From Neomoorella stamsii (GTDB lineage Bacteria; Bacillota; DSM-521; Neomoorellales; Neomoorellaceae): a DNA stretch of 64,000 nucleotides. Every line of letters begins with the position of its first letter. Position 1 is the stretch's first letter. The notes beneath the pieces were generated by a model. That model searched no databases. It worked only from the letters and a program-made list of their open reading frames with translations, and was not told where the DNA came from. Shown one piece after another: positions 8,643 to 17,379 of the stretch. The stretch covers positions 1 to 64,000 of the forward strand of contig NZ_PVXL01000040.1 in NCBI RefSeq assembly GCF_002995805.1, written 5' to 3'. Position numbers and translations under genes: made by a program.

Positions 8643-9344
8643 TTACACCATCCTCTTTTCCGCGATAACCAGAGAATCAATAAATATTCCCGGTGTCATC
8701 ACGTCATCCGGAGAAAGATATCTATCCTCCAGTAGCTCGTCAACTTCGGCTATAACCCATTCAGCGGCGGTTGCCATGATAGGGTTAAAATTCCGGGCGG
8801 TCAAGCGGTACCTCAAATTTCCTATTCTGTCTGCCACATGTGCCTTGATTAGCGCAAAGTCCGCTCGTAGCGGTTTCTCAAGCAAGTAATTACGTCCGTC
8901 TACGTTAATTACCTGTTTCCCCTCCTGAGCCATCGTGCCAAGCCCCGTCGGCGTCAAGAACCCACCTAGACCCGCTCCTCCGGCTCTAATCCTCTCAGCC
9001 AACGTGCCCTGCGGCACAAGCTCTACATCGAGCCCCTCCTTCATCTGAGCTTCAACTTCTGGATTAAGACCAATATGAGATGCTATAAGCTTTTTGATCC
9101 GGCGTTCACGAATCAGCTTGCCAATCCCCTTCCCTGGAAGCCCAACGTTGTTGGAAATAATTACCAGGCCCCTTCGCCCAAGGCCTACCAGCGCATCGAT
9201 CAGCGTTTCTGGAACGCCGCACTGGACGAAGCCGCCTATCATAATTGTCGCCTCGTCAGGAATGCGGCTTACTGCCTCCTCAGCAGAAGATATTTTCTCG
9301 TGTCTAGGCTTGAGCAATCTGCTGGCTACTTCAGCCTTCCTCAC
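8643..9344 (-). CDS. 3-oxoacid/acetoacetate CoA-transferase, subunit A
   Basis: 233 residues of the alpha subunit of family I CoA-transferases: ATIMIGGFVQCGVPETLIDAL, written as IGGFVQCG (about 32-39) then GVPETLI, and the GGAGLGGFLTPTGLGT segment near 115-130. GTG (MRKAEV) is chosen because AAGGAAGGGG lies upstream; the start overlaps the last 14 bases of the Mo-hydroxylase large-subunit gene, indicating translational coupling. It works as a complex with the product of 7946-8638. Placement directly after a Mo hydroxylase suggests the oxidised substrate is converted, eventually, to a CoA ester. Confidence 0.92.
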   Translation of the reverse strand: MRKAEVASRLLKPRHEKISSAEEAVSRIPDEATIMIGGFVQCGVPETLIDALVGLGRRGLVIISNNVGLPGKGIGKLIRERRIKKLIASHIGLNPEVEAQMKEGLDVELVPQGTLAERIRAGGAGLGGFLTPTGLGTMAQEGKQVINVDGRNYLLEKPLRADFALIKAHVADRIGNLRYRLTARNFNPIMATAAEWVIAEVDELLEDRYLSPDDVMTPGIFIDSLVIAEKRMV

Positions 9345-11742
9345 GGTGTTTCCCCTTCCTTTGCGCTTCGAGTCCTTCAAGCAACACATGGGGCTCAATC
9401 GGTAAGTTGAAGCACCTTACACCGATAGCGTTATAAATTGCGTTGCCAATCGCCGGAGCAGTCGCAACCATCGTACCCTCACCGAGTCCCTTTGCCCCGT
9501 ACGGACCGTCACGGTGAAGGGCTGGTATAAGATAAACCTCATTTTTATCCCCCGTGGGAACGTCTTCTGTTGTAGGTAACAGGTAATCGGTGAAACCCGC
9601 GTTTAACTGTTTACCGTCCACGAATACCATCTTCTCGTACAATGCGCTCCCTATTCCCATGCCGGTTCCACCCTCGATCTGACCCTCGCATAACTGGGGA
9701 TTTATAGGCTGACCGCAGTCGAAGGCGCTTATGACTCTTTCAATGTTGACTCTTCCAGTTCGGACATCGACGGAAACAAGAACCGCCTGGGCACCATGAG
9801 TGTAGAAAGACGTAAGCCGTTCGCCTGTTCCCGTTTTTCTGTCCACAGGGGACGTAGCCTGATAGAAAGTTGCCTTACCCAGAATCTCTCCTAGTTCAGA
9901 TACATACCGCCCCCAACCAAGCCGGTTCACCGTGAAGAGGTCCGAAATCCTTACACGTTTAAGGGGGTCCACCTTTGAAAAGACGATGCCCTGGGCCACC
10001 TCGAGCTCACCCGGATCCATTTCGAGCACCCGGGACGCACGCTCGAAGAGCTGCCTCTTCGCTTCGGTAGCCGCCCGCCGAAGCGCATTTCCCGCCATAT
10101 AAGTGGCCCTACTTGAGATCGATGCCTCATCGTATGGACATATGTCTGTATCGCCGCAAATGACGCGCACAGAACCAATGTCCGTCTTGAACTCCTCTGC
10201 CAGGATCTGGCTCATTACGGTCTGCATTCCCTGACCTACCTCGTCCACGCCGACTCTGGCTTCAACCACTCCGTCCTCGTGGATTTTTACTATCACCGTC
10301 GATGCCGTAGGGGCCAGACTGTATTTATTCCCGAGCGCTATTCCCCAACCGTAAACGACGTCACCAGAATTCTTGTACTTTCCCTCGAATGCCTTAACCC
10401 GCTCGGCCACCTTCCTGAGACACTCTGCGGCACCGATGCTATGAACTATCTCACCAGCAGGATTGCGTTCCCCTTCCTTGAGAATGTTCTTCAATCGAAA
10501 TTCAACCGGGTCTATTCCCAACTTTTCGGCAATAATGTCCATCTGGGTTTCAATAGCCCACTGGACCTGCGGATTACCAAAGCCACGAAAAGCTCCGGCC
10601 ACGGGTTCGTTTGTATATACCCCATAAGATCTGATCCTGAAGTTGGGAATCCTATACGAACCGACTGCCCCGAAGCAACCCGTGACCGTGGTCAGAAATC
10701 CGTAGTTCGAGTATGCGCCTCCGTTTTGAATGAACAGTATATCACGCGCCAGAAGTTGTCCGTCCCTGGTAACCCCATCCCGAAGATAAATGACAGCCGG
10801 ATGCCTGGTTACCGCACCGTAAAAAACTTCCGCTCTTGTGAACGCCACCTTTACCGGTTTTCCGGTAACCTTCGACAAGCCCGCCGCAACTCCTGCGGCG
10901 ACCAAATCCTGCTTACCGCCGAAACCTCCGCCAACAGTAAGCTGAATAACCCTGACTTTACCCCAGCTCAAACCCAGAGCTTGGCAAAGCTTCCCCTTCA
11001 CGGGATACAGGGTATTTGTCGACGCATACACCGTCAGCAAGTCGTCATCCCATATGGCGATCGCACAATGGGGTTCCATCTGACAGTGCTGGATTCTGGC
11101 CAGCTCGTACCTGTTTTCCACCACGAGATCCGCCTTGGCGAATCCCTCATCGATATCTCCGGACATTATGACGTGGCTCTTGTAAACGTTCGGCCTTTCC
11201 GGAATCAACCCTGGGGTCATATTAGGCGAATGAGTGTATTTTGGGAGGTCAGGATGAATTACGACGGGCGGATTGGTACTGAAGGCCTCCTCAACGTCAA
11301 AAACCGCCGGGAGAGGTTCGTAATCTACTACAATCTCCTTCAGGGCTCTTTCGGCAATTTCAGGAGTATCAGCCGCCACGGCAGCAACGGCTTCACCAAC
11401 GAACCGGACGACTGCCTGGGCAAGAATCGGCTGATCGTGAAGGCCAGCTCCGTACAGCCTGTGCTTGAAGTTGTCCGCCGTTAACACGGCCCGGACGCCG
11501 GGGATTCTGAGGGCGGCAGAGTAATCAATGCTCTTTATCCTAGCATGGGGATGCGGACTCCTAAGTATTTTCCCCCAGAGCATGTTAGGAAGCGCCATAT
11601 CATACACATACATTGCTGAGCCTGTTGCTTTCGCGATCCCGTCTACCCGAGGAACGCTGTGCCCAACGCTCCCAAGACCATTCTCACTGGTAACGTCCCG
11701 ATAGCATCCGCCCATGAGCTTGTTTTCGGCAAATGCTTCCAC
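9331..11742 (-). CDS. Molybdenum hydroxylase large (MoCo) subunit, xanthine dehydrogenase family
   Basis: 803 residues, full length. N-terminal Ald_Xan_dh_C domain (about 20-140: GSVGHSVPRVDG, GSAMYVYDM) and MoCo-binding domain (about 160-780). The cofactor loop VGGGFGGKQ (about 270), the substrate-side AGAFRGFGNPQ (about 385) and the catalytic-glutamate loop GAKGLGEG (about 755) are present, so it should be an active hydroxylase. It uses water to hydroxylate an N-heterocycle or similar compound, passing electrons through the 2Fe-2S and FAD subunits encoded just upstream (11807-13202). GTG start after GGGAGGAG. The substrate is unknown. Confidence 0.92.
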   Translation of the reverse strand: MEAFAENKLMGGCYRDVTSENGLGSVGHSVPRVDGIAKATGSAMYVYDMALPNMLWGKILRSPHPHARIKSIDYSAALRIPGVRAVLTADNFKHRLYGAGLHDQPILAQAVVRFVGEAVAAVAADTPEIAERALKEIVVDYEPLPAVFDVEEAFSTNPPVVIHPDLPKYTHSPNMTPGLIPERPNVYKSHVIMSGDIDEGFAKADLVVENRYELARIQHCQMEPHCAIAIWDDDLLTVYASTNTLYPVKGKLCQALGLSWGKVRVIQLTVGGGFGGKQDLVAAGVAAGLSKVTGKPVKVAFTRAEVFYGAVTRHPAVIYLRDGVTRDGQLLARDILFIQNGGAYSNYGFLTTVTGCFGAVGSYRIPNFRIRSYGVYTNEPVAGAFRGFGNPQVQWAIETQMDIIAEKLGIDPVEFRLKNILKEGERNPAGEIVHSIGAAECLRKVAERVKAFEGKYKNSGDVVYGWGIALGNKYSLAPTASTVIVKIHEDGVVEARVGVDEVGQGMQTVMSQILAEEFKTDIGSVRVICGDTDICPYDEASISSRATYMAGNALRRAATEAKRQLFERASRVLEMDPGELEVAQGIVFSKVDPLKRVRISDLFTVNRLGWGRYVSELGEILGKATFYQATSPVDRKTGTGERLTSFYTHGAQAVLVSVDVRTGRVNIERVISAFDCGQPINPQLCEGQIEGGTGMGIGSALYEKMVFVDGKQLNAGFTDYLLPTTEDVPTGDKNEVYLIPALHRDGPYGAKGLGEGTMVATAPAIGNAIYNAIGVRCFNLPIEPHVLLEGLEAQRKGKHREEG

Positions 11743-11806
11743 AGTTCTCTCCTCCCAGTTAAAGCATTCAGCTAGGTTTACCCAGCAGCCGATGCTCTTT
11801 CCATGC

Positions 11807-12316
11807 TCACCCAGTCCCAGCCGCCTTTTTACCGGCCTGGAGCGACAACCTTTTTGCGGCCTCCAATACAGCTTTGACTATCTTCTGGTAGCCAGTACAT
11901 CTACACAGGTTACCTGACAAGGCTCTCCTCACTTCGGCTTCTGTGGGTTCGGGATTGTTGTCGAGTAAAGCCTTAGCCGACAAGATCATGCCAGGGGTAC
12001 AGTACCCGCACTGAATCGCACCTTCGTTTATGAACGCTTCTTGAATGGGATGCAGCTGACCAGGCTTGCCAATCCCCTCTATCGTGGTGATTTTTCTCCC
12101 GTCCACCTGGACCGCAAGGACAAGGCACGAGTTAACCGGCTCGCCGTCTAGTAGGACAGTACACGCACCGCATTCACCTTCTCCGCAGGCTTTCTTCGTA
12201 CCGGTAAGTCCCAGCTTCTCTCGAAGAACATCAACCAGTAGTTCCGTTTCCTCCACGATTACTTGCTTCTTATCCCCGTTTATTTCGAGCTCAATCGCAA
12301 CCCACGACACCACCAC
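11807..12316 (-). CDS. Molybdenum hydroxylase 2Fe-2S subunit
   Basis: 169 residues with two iron-sulphur domains: the plant-ferredoxin-like site [12 protein letters not shown]...SC (about 43-65) and the helical site QCGYCTPGM...GNLCRCTGY (about 104-143), all eight Cys present. It carries electrons from the MoCo subunit to the FAD subunit. The C-terminus has a lysine-rich tail (SLQAGKKAAGTG). Three consecutive GTG codons could serve as start, after a GGGGGTGA site; it overlaps the FAD-subunit gene by 26 bases. Second gene of the operon 13202 to 7946. Confidence 0.95.
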   Translation of the reverse strand: MVVSWVAIELEINGDKKQVIVEETELLVDVLREKLGLTGTKKACGEGECGACTVLLDGEPVNSCLVLAVQVDGRKITTIEGIGKPGQLHPIQEAFINEGAIQCGYCTPGMILSAKALLDNNPEPTEAEVRRALSGNLCRCTGYQKIVKAVLEAAKRLSLQAGKKAAGTG

Positions 12317-13202
12317 TCACCCCCGCGTCAATTTGTCCAGCCGCCCTTCTTAGAGCACTTTCTACTGCGCGTCTCGCCAGCACACCTACCACCATACGGC
12401 GGTATTGGGCCGAACTTCGTATATCGGTTATGGGGCTTGATTCTTCTGTAGCCGATTTTTCAATATCCCTTAACTCCAGGCTGTCAACTTTAACTCCTTT
12501 AAGCATTTCTTCGGTCCTTACTGCCCTTAACGGCACCGGAGCGACCGCTCCCAGACAAACCTTAGCCTCCTCCACTACGCGGAAATCGGCGGACAACTTA
12601 ACCCAGGCCGCGGCGCTAGCTATCGAAATCGCTAACGCATTTCTTCTTCCAAGCTTAAAGAAAGCCCCTCCCTCGGTTGGTTCAAGTGCCTTAAACTTTA
12701 TCTCCGTCAGCAACTCATTCTCCCGAAGCGCAGTTTCCCCTGGACCTAAAAAGAATTCCTGCGCCGGAATTATTCGTTGCCCTGCCGTTGACTCTATTAC
12801 AAACTCCGCTCCAAGTGCCAAAAGTGCTAAGGCCGAATCCGCGGCAGGAGAAGCGTTAACAAGGTTTCCCCCAATTGTACCACGGTTTCTTATCTGGGGA
12901 GACCCGATCTGGGCACATGCTTCACAGAGGGGTTCTGCCTTCCTCATCAGGGACGGGTCTGAACAGATCTTCGAATGAGACGTAAGAGTCCCGATGCGAA
13001 TGACGTGGCCGTCTACCTTTACGAACCTCAATTCGTCGAGCCTGCTTATGTCAATCAAAACCGACGTAGATATATTCTTACGCTTCAACTGAACCACAAG
13101 GTCTGTACCACCAGCAAGCACTTTGGCTCTTTTCCCATACTTCGCCTTCATATTCAGAGCTTCCCGCAGGGAGCTGGGCCTAAGTACGGCAAATTCATTC
13201 AT
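12291..13202 (-). CDS. Molybdenum hydroxylase FAD subunit
   Basis: 303 residues of the CoxM/XdhB type. FAD-binding motifs LAGGTDLVV (about 31-39) and TIGGNLVNASPAAD (about 109-122) are present, followed by the CO-dehydrogenase flavoprotein C-terminal domain (about 175-280). It takes electrons from the 2Fe-2S subunit and passes them to NAD or another acceptor. It is the first gene of an operon that continues with the 2Fe-2S subunit, MoCo subunit and CoA-transferase. Its leader and first codons are duplicated as a remnant at 17819-17945. No 4Fe-4S insertion like that of hydroxybenzoyl-CoA reductase is seen. Confidence 0.93.
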   Translation of the reverse strand: MNEFAVLRPSSLREALNMKAKYGKRAKVLAGGTDLVVQLKRKNISTSVLIDISRLDELRFVKVDGHVIRIGTLTSHSKICSDPSLMRKAEPLCEACAQIGSPQIRNRGTIGGNLVNASPAADSALALLALGAEFVIESTAGQRIIPAQEFFLGPGETALRENELLTEIKFKALEPTEGGAFFKLGRRNALAISIASAAAWVKLSADFRVVEEAKVCLGAVAPVPLRAVRTEEMLKGVKVDSLELRDIEKSATEESSPITDIRSSAQYRRMVVGVLARRAVESALRRAAGQIDAGVSGGVVGCD

Positions 13203-13266
13203 TAGCCTAGTTCACACTCCTTTCCTGTTCTAGTTGGTCGTAGGTATATCCGTGACACGGCTTATC
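13203..13266 (-). pseudogene. Tail remnant of a TAXI-TRAP permease gene
   Basis: This stretch aligns with 17917-17975, the end of the intact permease gene (17950-19875) and the short leader that follows it. Roughly three quarters of bases match, including CTAGTTCACA and the ATCCGT segment that encodes the permease end. Here the permease body is missing and the preserved tail lies directly before the intact FAD-subunit gene, mirroring 17819-17945, where the permease is intact and the FAD gene is the remnant. Confidence 0.65.
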
Positions 13267-13274
13267 TTTCGGCT

Positions 13275-13432
13275 AACATCTTTGCTCTATCATTTTCAAT
13301 ATAACTAAATATATTTTAAATGTCAATGAAACCAGACACTGGTTTTTGGAAGAAAATTGGCTAACATGTCAAGATATGCTCACTAGGCTCTTCATTACTA
13401 CTGAAATCTTGTTAAATCATAGTCTTAAACGA
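13275..13432 (-). repeat. Promoter cassette repeat, copy 1
   Basis: One of four related intergenic blocks (others at 22255-22395, 25575-25735 and 33850-34020), all in the same orientation. Shared landmarks on the + strand are ACATCTTTGCTCTA, GTCAATGAAACC, AGATATGCTC and GGCTCTTCATTRCTRCTGAAAT. This copy overlaps the 3' end of the split large-subunit gene (stop at 13417). It precedes the FAD-subunit operon at 13202. Confidence 0.85.
13298..13326 (-). promoter_or_regulatory. SigA-type promoter in cassette copy 1
   Basis: Minus strand TTGACA (13321-13326), 17-base spacer, TATATT (13298-13303): full -35 consensus. The hexamers and spacing are conserved in the other cassettes although flanking bases vary, which argues for function. 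It should drive the Mo hydroxylase / CoA-transferase operon from 13202. Confidence 0.75.
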
Positions 13433-14403
13433 TAAGCTTCTACTATTCTCTCTAAAGTTATAGGCAACTCGTAAAAACTAATACCCAAAGCATCAGCCAG
13501 CGCATTAGCAATAGCTGGTGCTGTAGGTATTAAAGCAGGTTCTCCTATCCCTTTGGCTCCAAAAGGACCAGTAATTTCCGGGTCTTCCACAATTATGGTG
13601 TAAATCTGGGGTATGTCTATAGCAGTAGGAATAAAATACTCGGCAAAGTAAGGATTAAGAATCCCTCCTTCCTTTAGCTTCACTTCTTCCATCAAAGCAT
13701 ACCCGATCCCCATCACACACCCACCCTCTATTTGCCCTTCTACTGCGGCAGGATTAATAGCTTTACCCACATCATGGGCTGCTACAATGCGCTTAACTTC
13801 CACTTTACCTGTCTCGGTATCTACTTCTACCTCTACAATGTGGGTAGCAAAGGCGTAAGTAGCATAAGGGATTCCTTCGCCTGTAATGGGATCCATAACA
13901 GTAGTTGCAGGGTTAAACCAGCCATGACCTAAAGTCAATATTCCTCGGCTTCGGCAATATCCAACCACTTCTTTTAAGGTAAGATGTGTTTCTTCTCCTT
14001 TTAAAATGATCTTGCCTTTATCTATGAAAAGATCAGATATAGGCACATTTCCAAGCATCTCTGCCGCCGCCATAAGAACATTCTGTTTAGCCTCTAAACT
14101 GGCAGCAAGAACAGCATTGCCAGAGATATATGTTTGGCGAGAAGCAGAGGTAGCCCCCGCTTCAGGGGTGACTCCTGTATCTGCGCTCACTACCACTACA
14201 TCTTCGTAGCTAATCCCTAAAGTTTCAGCTGCAATCTGAGCTAATATGGTGCTTGAACCCTGGCCAATATCGGCACAACCTGTTAACACTATAGCGCTCC
14301 CATCATCCAAAAGTTCAACAAAAGCTGAGGCGGGATTAGGCATTCCTGTGACACCTATTCCATACCACATGCTGGCCATCCCTATGCCTCGCTTTTTAGC
14401 CAT
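13417..14403 (-). CDS. Molybdenum hydroxylase large subunit, C-terminal half (split by frameshift)
   Basis: 328 residues corresponding to the second half of a roughly 757-residue MoCo subunit. It contains GCADIGQGSSTILAQ, DVGKAINPAAVEGQIEGG in parts (VGKAINP, GQIEGG) and the catalytic-glutamate loop GAKGIGEPA near 295. The first half is the overlapping gene 14382-15668, in another frame. An ATG (MAKKRGIG) with a moderate AAGGGAAG site could start it independently. If one A were restored in the A-run at 14393-14397 both halves would read as one protein. Whether the product is made as two chains, by frameshifting, or not at all is open. Confidence 0.7.
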   Translation of the reverse strand: MAKKRGIGMASMWYGIGVTGMPNPASAFVELLDDGSAIVLTGCADIGQGSSTILAQIAAETLGISYEDVVVVSADTGVTPEAGATSASRQTYISGNAVLAASLEAKQNVLMAAAEMLGNVPISDLFIDKGKIILKGEETHLTLKEVVGYCRSRGILTLGHGWFNPATTVMDPITGEGIPYATYAFATHIVEVEVDTETGKVEVKRIVAAHDVGKAINPAAVEGQIEGGCVMGIGYALMEEVKLKEGGILNPYFAEYFIPTAIDIPQIYTIIVEDPEITGPFGAKGIGEPALIPTAPAIANALADALGISFYELPITLERIVEAYRLRL

Positions 14404-15668
14404 GATTCTATCTTCCCTTCTGTCATAACTTCTTTCGCCTTTTCCCAAGCCTTAAGCATGGTTTCTCTTATACCCACACTTCCTTTTAACTCTTGTCTTG
14501 TAGCTGTAATTGAACCAACTTTAAAGGCATTACGCAATCGCATCTCTAAAGGGCTTAACCCTAATTCTCTAGCTAAAATGTCCATTTGTGATTCATGGGC
14601 AAAGGCAATTTGGGGGACACCGAATCCCCGAAATGCTCCAGCCCTAGGATTATTGGTATATACACAATAAGCTTCAATATCTACATTGGGTACTTCATAG
14701 GGTCCTGTAGCATGGACTGCAGCTCTCTTTAAAGTAGGTGGCCCGTACGAAGCATAAGCTCCTGTATCCCCAATAATCTGGACCCGTACTCCCAAAAGCT
14801 TTCCTGTCCTGTCTGCTGCTGTAGTATAGTGCATTATAAAAGGATGTCTTTTAGGGGTAGCTATAAAAGACTCCTGCCGGTCGTATACCATTTTGACAGG
14901 CCTTTTAAGTTTATAGACGGCAAGGCCTAGATAACACTGTACAGAAACATCTAGTTTTCCTCCAAATCCGCCTCCTGTATAAGCTTGAATCACTTTTACT
15001 CTGTTCAATGGCAACCCCAGCACCCTGGCTATTTCTTTCCGGTCATAATGGGGATTTTGGGTGGAAACCATTACTACTATTGTATCTCCCTCTAGCCAAC
15101 CGACTCCTGCTTCCGTCTCGATATAACAATGTTCTAGCAAAGGTGTTTTATACGTTCTACTTACTACTACATCTGCCTCTTTTAAGGCTTTATCTATATC
15201 TCCCCTTTTTATCCGTGTAACAGTTAAGATATTCCCTTTTTCATGGATTTTTGGAGCTCCTTCTTGCATGGCTTCTATCGGATCAAATACCGGAGGCAAT
15301 TCTTCATATTCTACCTTTACTAACCCAGCCGCCCTTTGGGCAGCCCCTTCATCTTCAGCAACAATTAAAGTCAAAGGGTCTCCAATTTGCCGTACTTTAT
15401 CGTAAGCTAAAACACATTCATCCTTAACAACAATTCCTATTTGGTTGATCCCGGGAATATCCTTAGCTGTAAAAACCGCTACTACTCCTGGTAGCTCGCA
15501 AGCCTCTTTAACATCTATTCGTTTTATTATTGCATGGGGTACATTGCTTCTTACAACTTTTAACCATAGCATGCCTGGTAAACATTTATCTCCAGCATAA
15601 ATTGACTGGCCTGTTACTTTTTGGCGGGCATCCAAACGAACTACCCGTTGCCCAATTACCGTCGGCAA
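14382..15668 (-). CDS. Molybdenum hydroxylase large subunit, N-terminal half (split by frameshift)
   Basis: 428 residues holding the N-terminal Ald_Xan_dh_C domain (about 1-120) and the first half of the MoCo domain, with TGGGFGGKLD near 230 and AGAFRGFGVPQ near 350. It ends prematurely at WLKSEA, 22 bases past the start of the C-terminal half. Residues before the stop align well with the intact paralogue at 31323-33596. TTG start after GGAGGTGAAAAATC. No FAD or 2Fe-2S gene is adjacent, so it would need subunits from another set. It follows the SSS symporter gene with a terminator-like hairpin in between. Confidence 0.7.
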   Translation of the reverse strand: MPTVIGQRVVRLDARQKVTGQSIYAGDKCLPGMLWLKVVRSNVPHAIIKRIDVKEACELPGVVAVFTAKDIPGINQIGIVVKDECVLAYDKVRQIGDPLTLIVAEDEGAAQRAAGLVKVEYEELPPVFDPIEAMQEGAPKIHEKGNILTVTRIKRGDIDKALKEADVVVSRTYKTPLLEHCYIETEAGVGWLEGDTIVVMVSTQNPHYDRKEIARVLGLPLNRVKVIQAYTGGGFGGKLDVSVQCYLGLAVYKLKRPVKMVYDRQESFIATPKRHPFIMHYTTAADRTGKLLGVRVQIIGDTGAYASYGPPTLKRAAVHATGPYEVPNVDIEAYCVYTNNPRAGAFRGFGVPQIAFAHESQMDILARELGLSPLEMRLRNAFKVGSITATRQELKGSVGIRETMLKAWEKAKEVMTEGKIESWLKSEA

Positions 15669-15807
15669 AGATTTTTCACCTCCATTAACAGGTCATTCAT
15701 CTTCGCTACCAGCGGCTGCTGCTAATCGCAAGGCTCTGCCTTCCTATAGTTTAATTTAGTAATACTGAGCAAATAGGGCTATAACTAAAAGGTAATACAA
15801 AGTCACG

Positions 15808-15843
15808 CCCCCTCTGGCCACCCGCCACAGCAGCCAGAGGGGG
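15808..15843 (-). terminator. Terminator-like hairpin after the SSS symporter
   Basis: Perfect 11-bp arms CCCCCTCTGGC (15808-15818) and GCCAGAGGGGG (15833-15843). It lies 50 bases downstream of the symporter stop. The T-run on the minus strand is weak (ACTTTGTATT), so termination may be partial. Confidence 0.6.
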
Positions 15844-15893
15844 AGCCACAAGTATCCTGCGCTAATACCTGTCAAATTTCGCCCACTTTAGCG

Positions 15894-17378
15894 CTACAAG
15901 ACATTCTTTTCCCGCAAAGTAGCGTTGACGCCGTCCACAAAAGCCGCCCCGCCCTTGGGCGGTTCTGTCACGGCGCTGACCACGACAAACAACACCGCTG
16001 CTACAATTAGGCCCCACACGCCGGGCCAAAGGCCCAAGGGCTCCAGCTTGCCAAGTTCGAACCAGATCACCAGCACCGCGCCCACTACCATGCTGGCCAC
16101 AGTCCCGGCAGCCGTACCCCGCTTCCAGAAGAAGGTCCCGAAAATTGCTGGCATCGTTACCAGGAGACCAGCCGCGGAAGCTATTGAAAGCACGGCGATA
16201 AGGTCAAGCTTCAGGAAGGCAAACAACAAGGCTGCTACAGACATAATGGGAATGACCCAATGGCCGACCTGCAACTGCCGGGCCTCGCTGGCGCCCGCCT
16301 TCAGGTTGCCATAGATATCGCGAGCGAACAAAGAAGAGACGGTAAGCAGGACGGAATCAACGGTGGAAACAGCGGCCGAAGTTATGCCGACCATGGCAAT
16401 CAGCGCCAGCACCAGCGGCACGCTAGTCGAACCGAGGAGCGTCGGCGTGGCCATATCCGCATTTGGCAGGTTGGGCAGAAGAACCCGCGCCGCGAAGCCC
16501 CACGTTATTGAGATCACGGTGTAGATAAATCCAAATATGCAAAATCCCACGACCATGCCGCGCATGCCGCGCAGAGAAGCTGGTACGAAGAGGCGTTGAC
16601 TTACGTGGGGCATAGTGACGCAGTAGAACAACCAGGGCAATGCGAGGCCGAGAAAGGTCCGGAACTTAAAGTAGCCGGGCCCAGGTACCGTCAACCACTT
16701 AGGATACTCGCTACCCAGCCGAGCAAAAAGCTTCCCAAAGCCGCCAATCTCACCATAGACCACAAATAAGGAGATCGAGAGGGCAGTAACCATCATTATC
16801 ATTGCCTGCAGAGCATCGGTCCAGGCCACAGAACGCAGGCCCCCGATCCAGACCCAAGCCACGGCCAGTAGGGTGGCTAGAATTACGCCGGCGGCAAAGG
16901 GGATTACGCCTTTGCTCAACCCTTGCATTAGATAGGCTATCCCCATGAGCTGCACGGCGCAGAATGGGATGAGGAAGATAATCGAGGCTAAGGCGGCAAT
17001 GGCGGCCACGGCGCGGCTTTCGTAGCGGTCGCCCAGCATTTCCGCAGGCGTCACATAGCCCCGCTCCTTGGCGGCCAGCCAGAAACGCGGACCAAAAAAG
17101 ACGGCCAGCATCAAGCCCGAGAGGTAGATTAGCTCAACGCCCATGGCACCCACGCCGGCCTGGTAGGTGAGCCCGGCCAAGCCGACCATCATAAAGGCAC
17201 TGTAGGTGGTGGCGCTGTAGGTCAGGGCGTTGACAAAGGGGCCAAGGGTGCGGTTGGCCAGAAAGAAGTCAACCATGCTATGACCGCCCTGCCCCAGCCC
17301 GCGGCGGGCGGCAAAGGCCACAGCCATGCCAACTACAATGTAAAGCCCGATGGCCAAATATACCCATATAGCGTTCAC
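15894..17378 (-). CDS. Sodium:solute symporter (SSS family) permease
   Basis: 494 residues, about 13 hydrophobic segments. SSS features include FLANRTLGPFVNALTYSATTYSAFM near 38-62 (seen as TLGPFVNAL then YSATTYSAF) and ITSAAVSTVDSVLLTVSS near 335-352, the Na2-site helix. It imports an organic solute with Na+; the family also carries acetate, pantothenate, proline and others, so the substrate is open. GTG start after GGAGGG. Its start lies 1 base beyond the stop of the small membrane protein at 17380-17646, a common two-gene arrangement for such symporters. Confidence 0.9.
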   Translation of the reverse strand: MNAIWVYLAIGLYIVVGMAVAFAARRGLGQGGHSMVDFFLANRTLGPFVNALTYSATTYSAFMMVGLAGLTYQAGVGAMGVELIYLSGLMLAVFFGPRFWLAAKERGYVTPAEMLGDRYESRAVAAIAALASIIFLIPFCAVQLMGIAYLMQGLSKGVIPFAAGVILATLLAVAWVWIGGLRSVAWTDALQAMIMMVTALSISLFVVYGEIGGFGKLFARLGSEYPKWLTVPGPGYFKFRTFLGLALPWLFYCVTMPHVSQRLFVPASLRGMRGMVVGFCIFGFIYTVISITWGFAARVLLPNLPNADMATPTLLGSTSVPLVLALIAMVGITSAAVSTVDSVLLTVSSLFARDIYGNLKAGASEARQLQVGHWVIPIMSVAALLFAFLKLDLIAVLSIASAAGLLVTMPAIFGTFFWKRGTAAGTVASMVVGAVLVIWFELGKLEPLGLWPGVWGLIVAAVLFVVVSAVTEPPKGGAAFVDGVNATLREKNVL

Positions 17379-17379
17379 C

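Noticed and set aside
10279-11484. A 401-codon plus-strand frame opposite the Mo-hydroxylase large subunit
   Set aside because: It is antisense to a well-conserved enzyme and its translation shows no domain or plausible protein composition.
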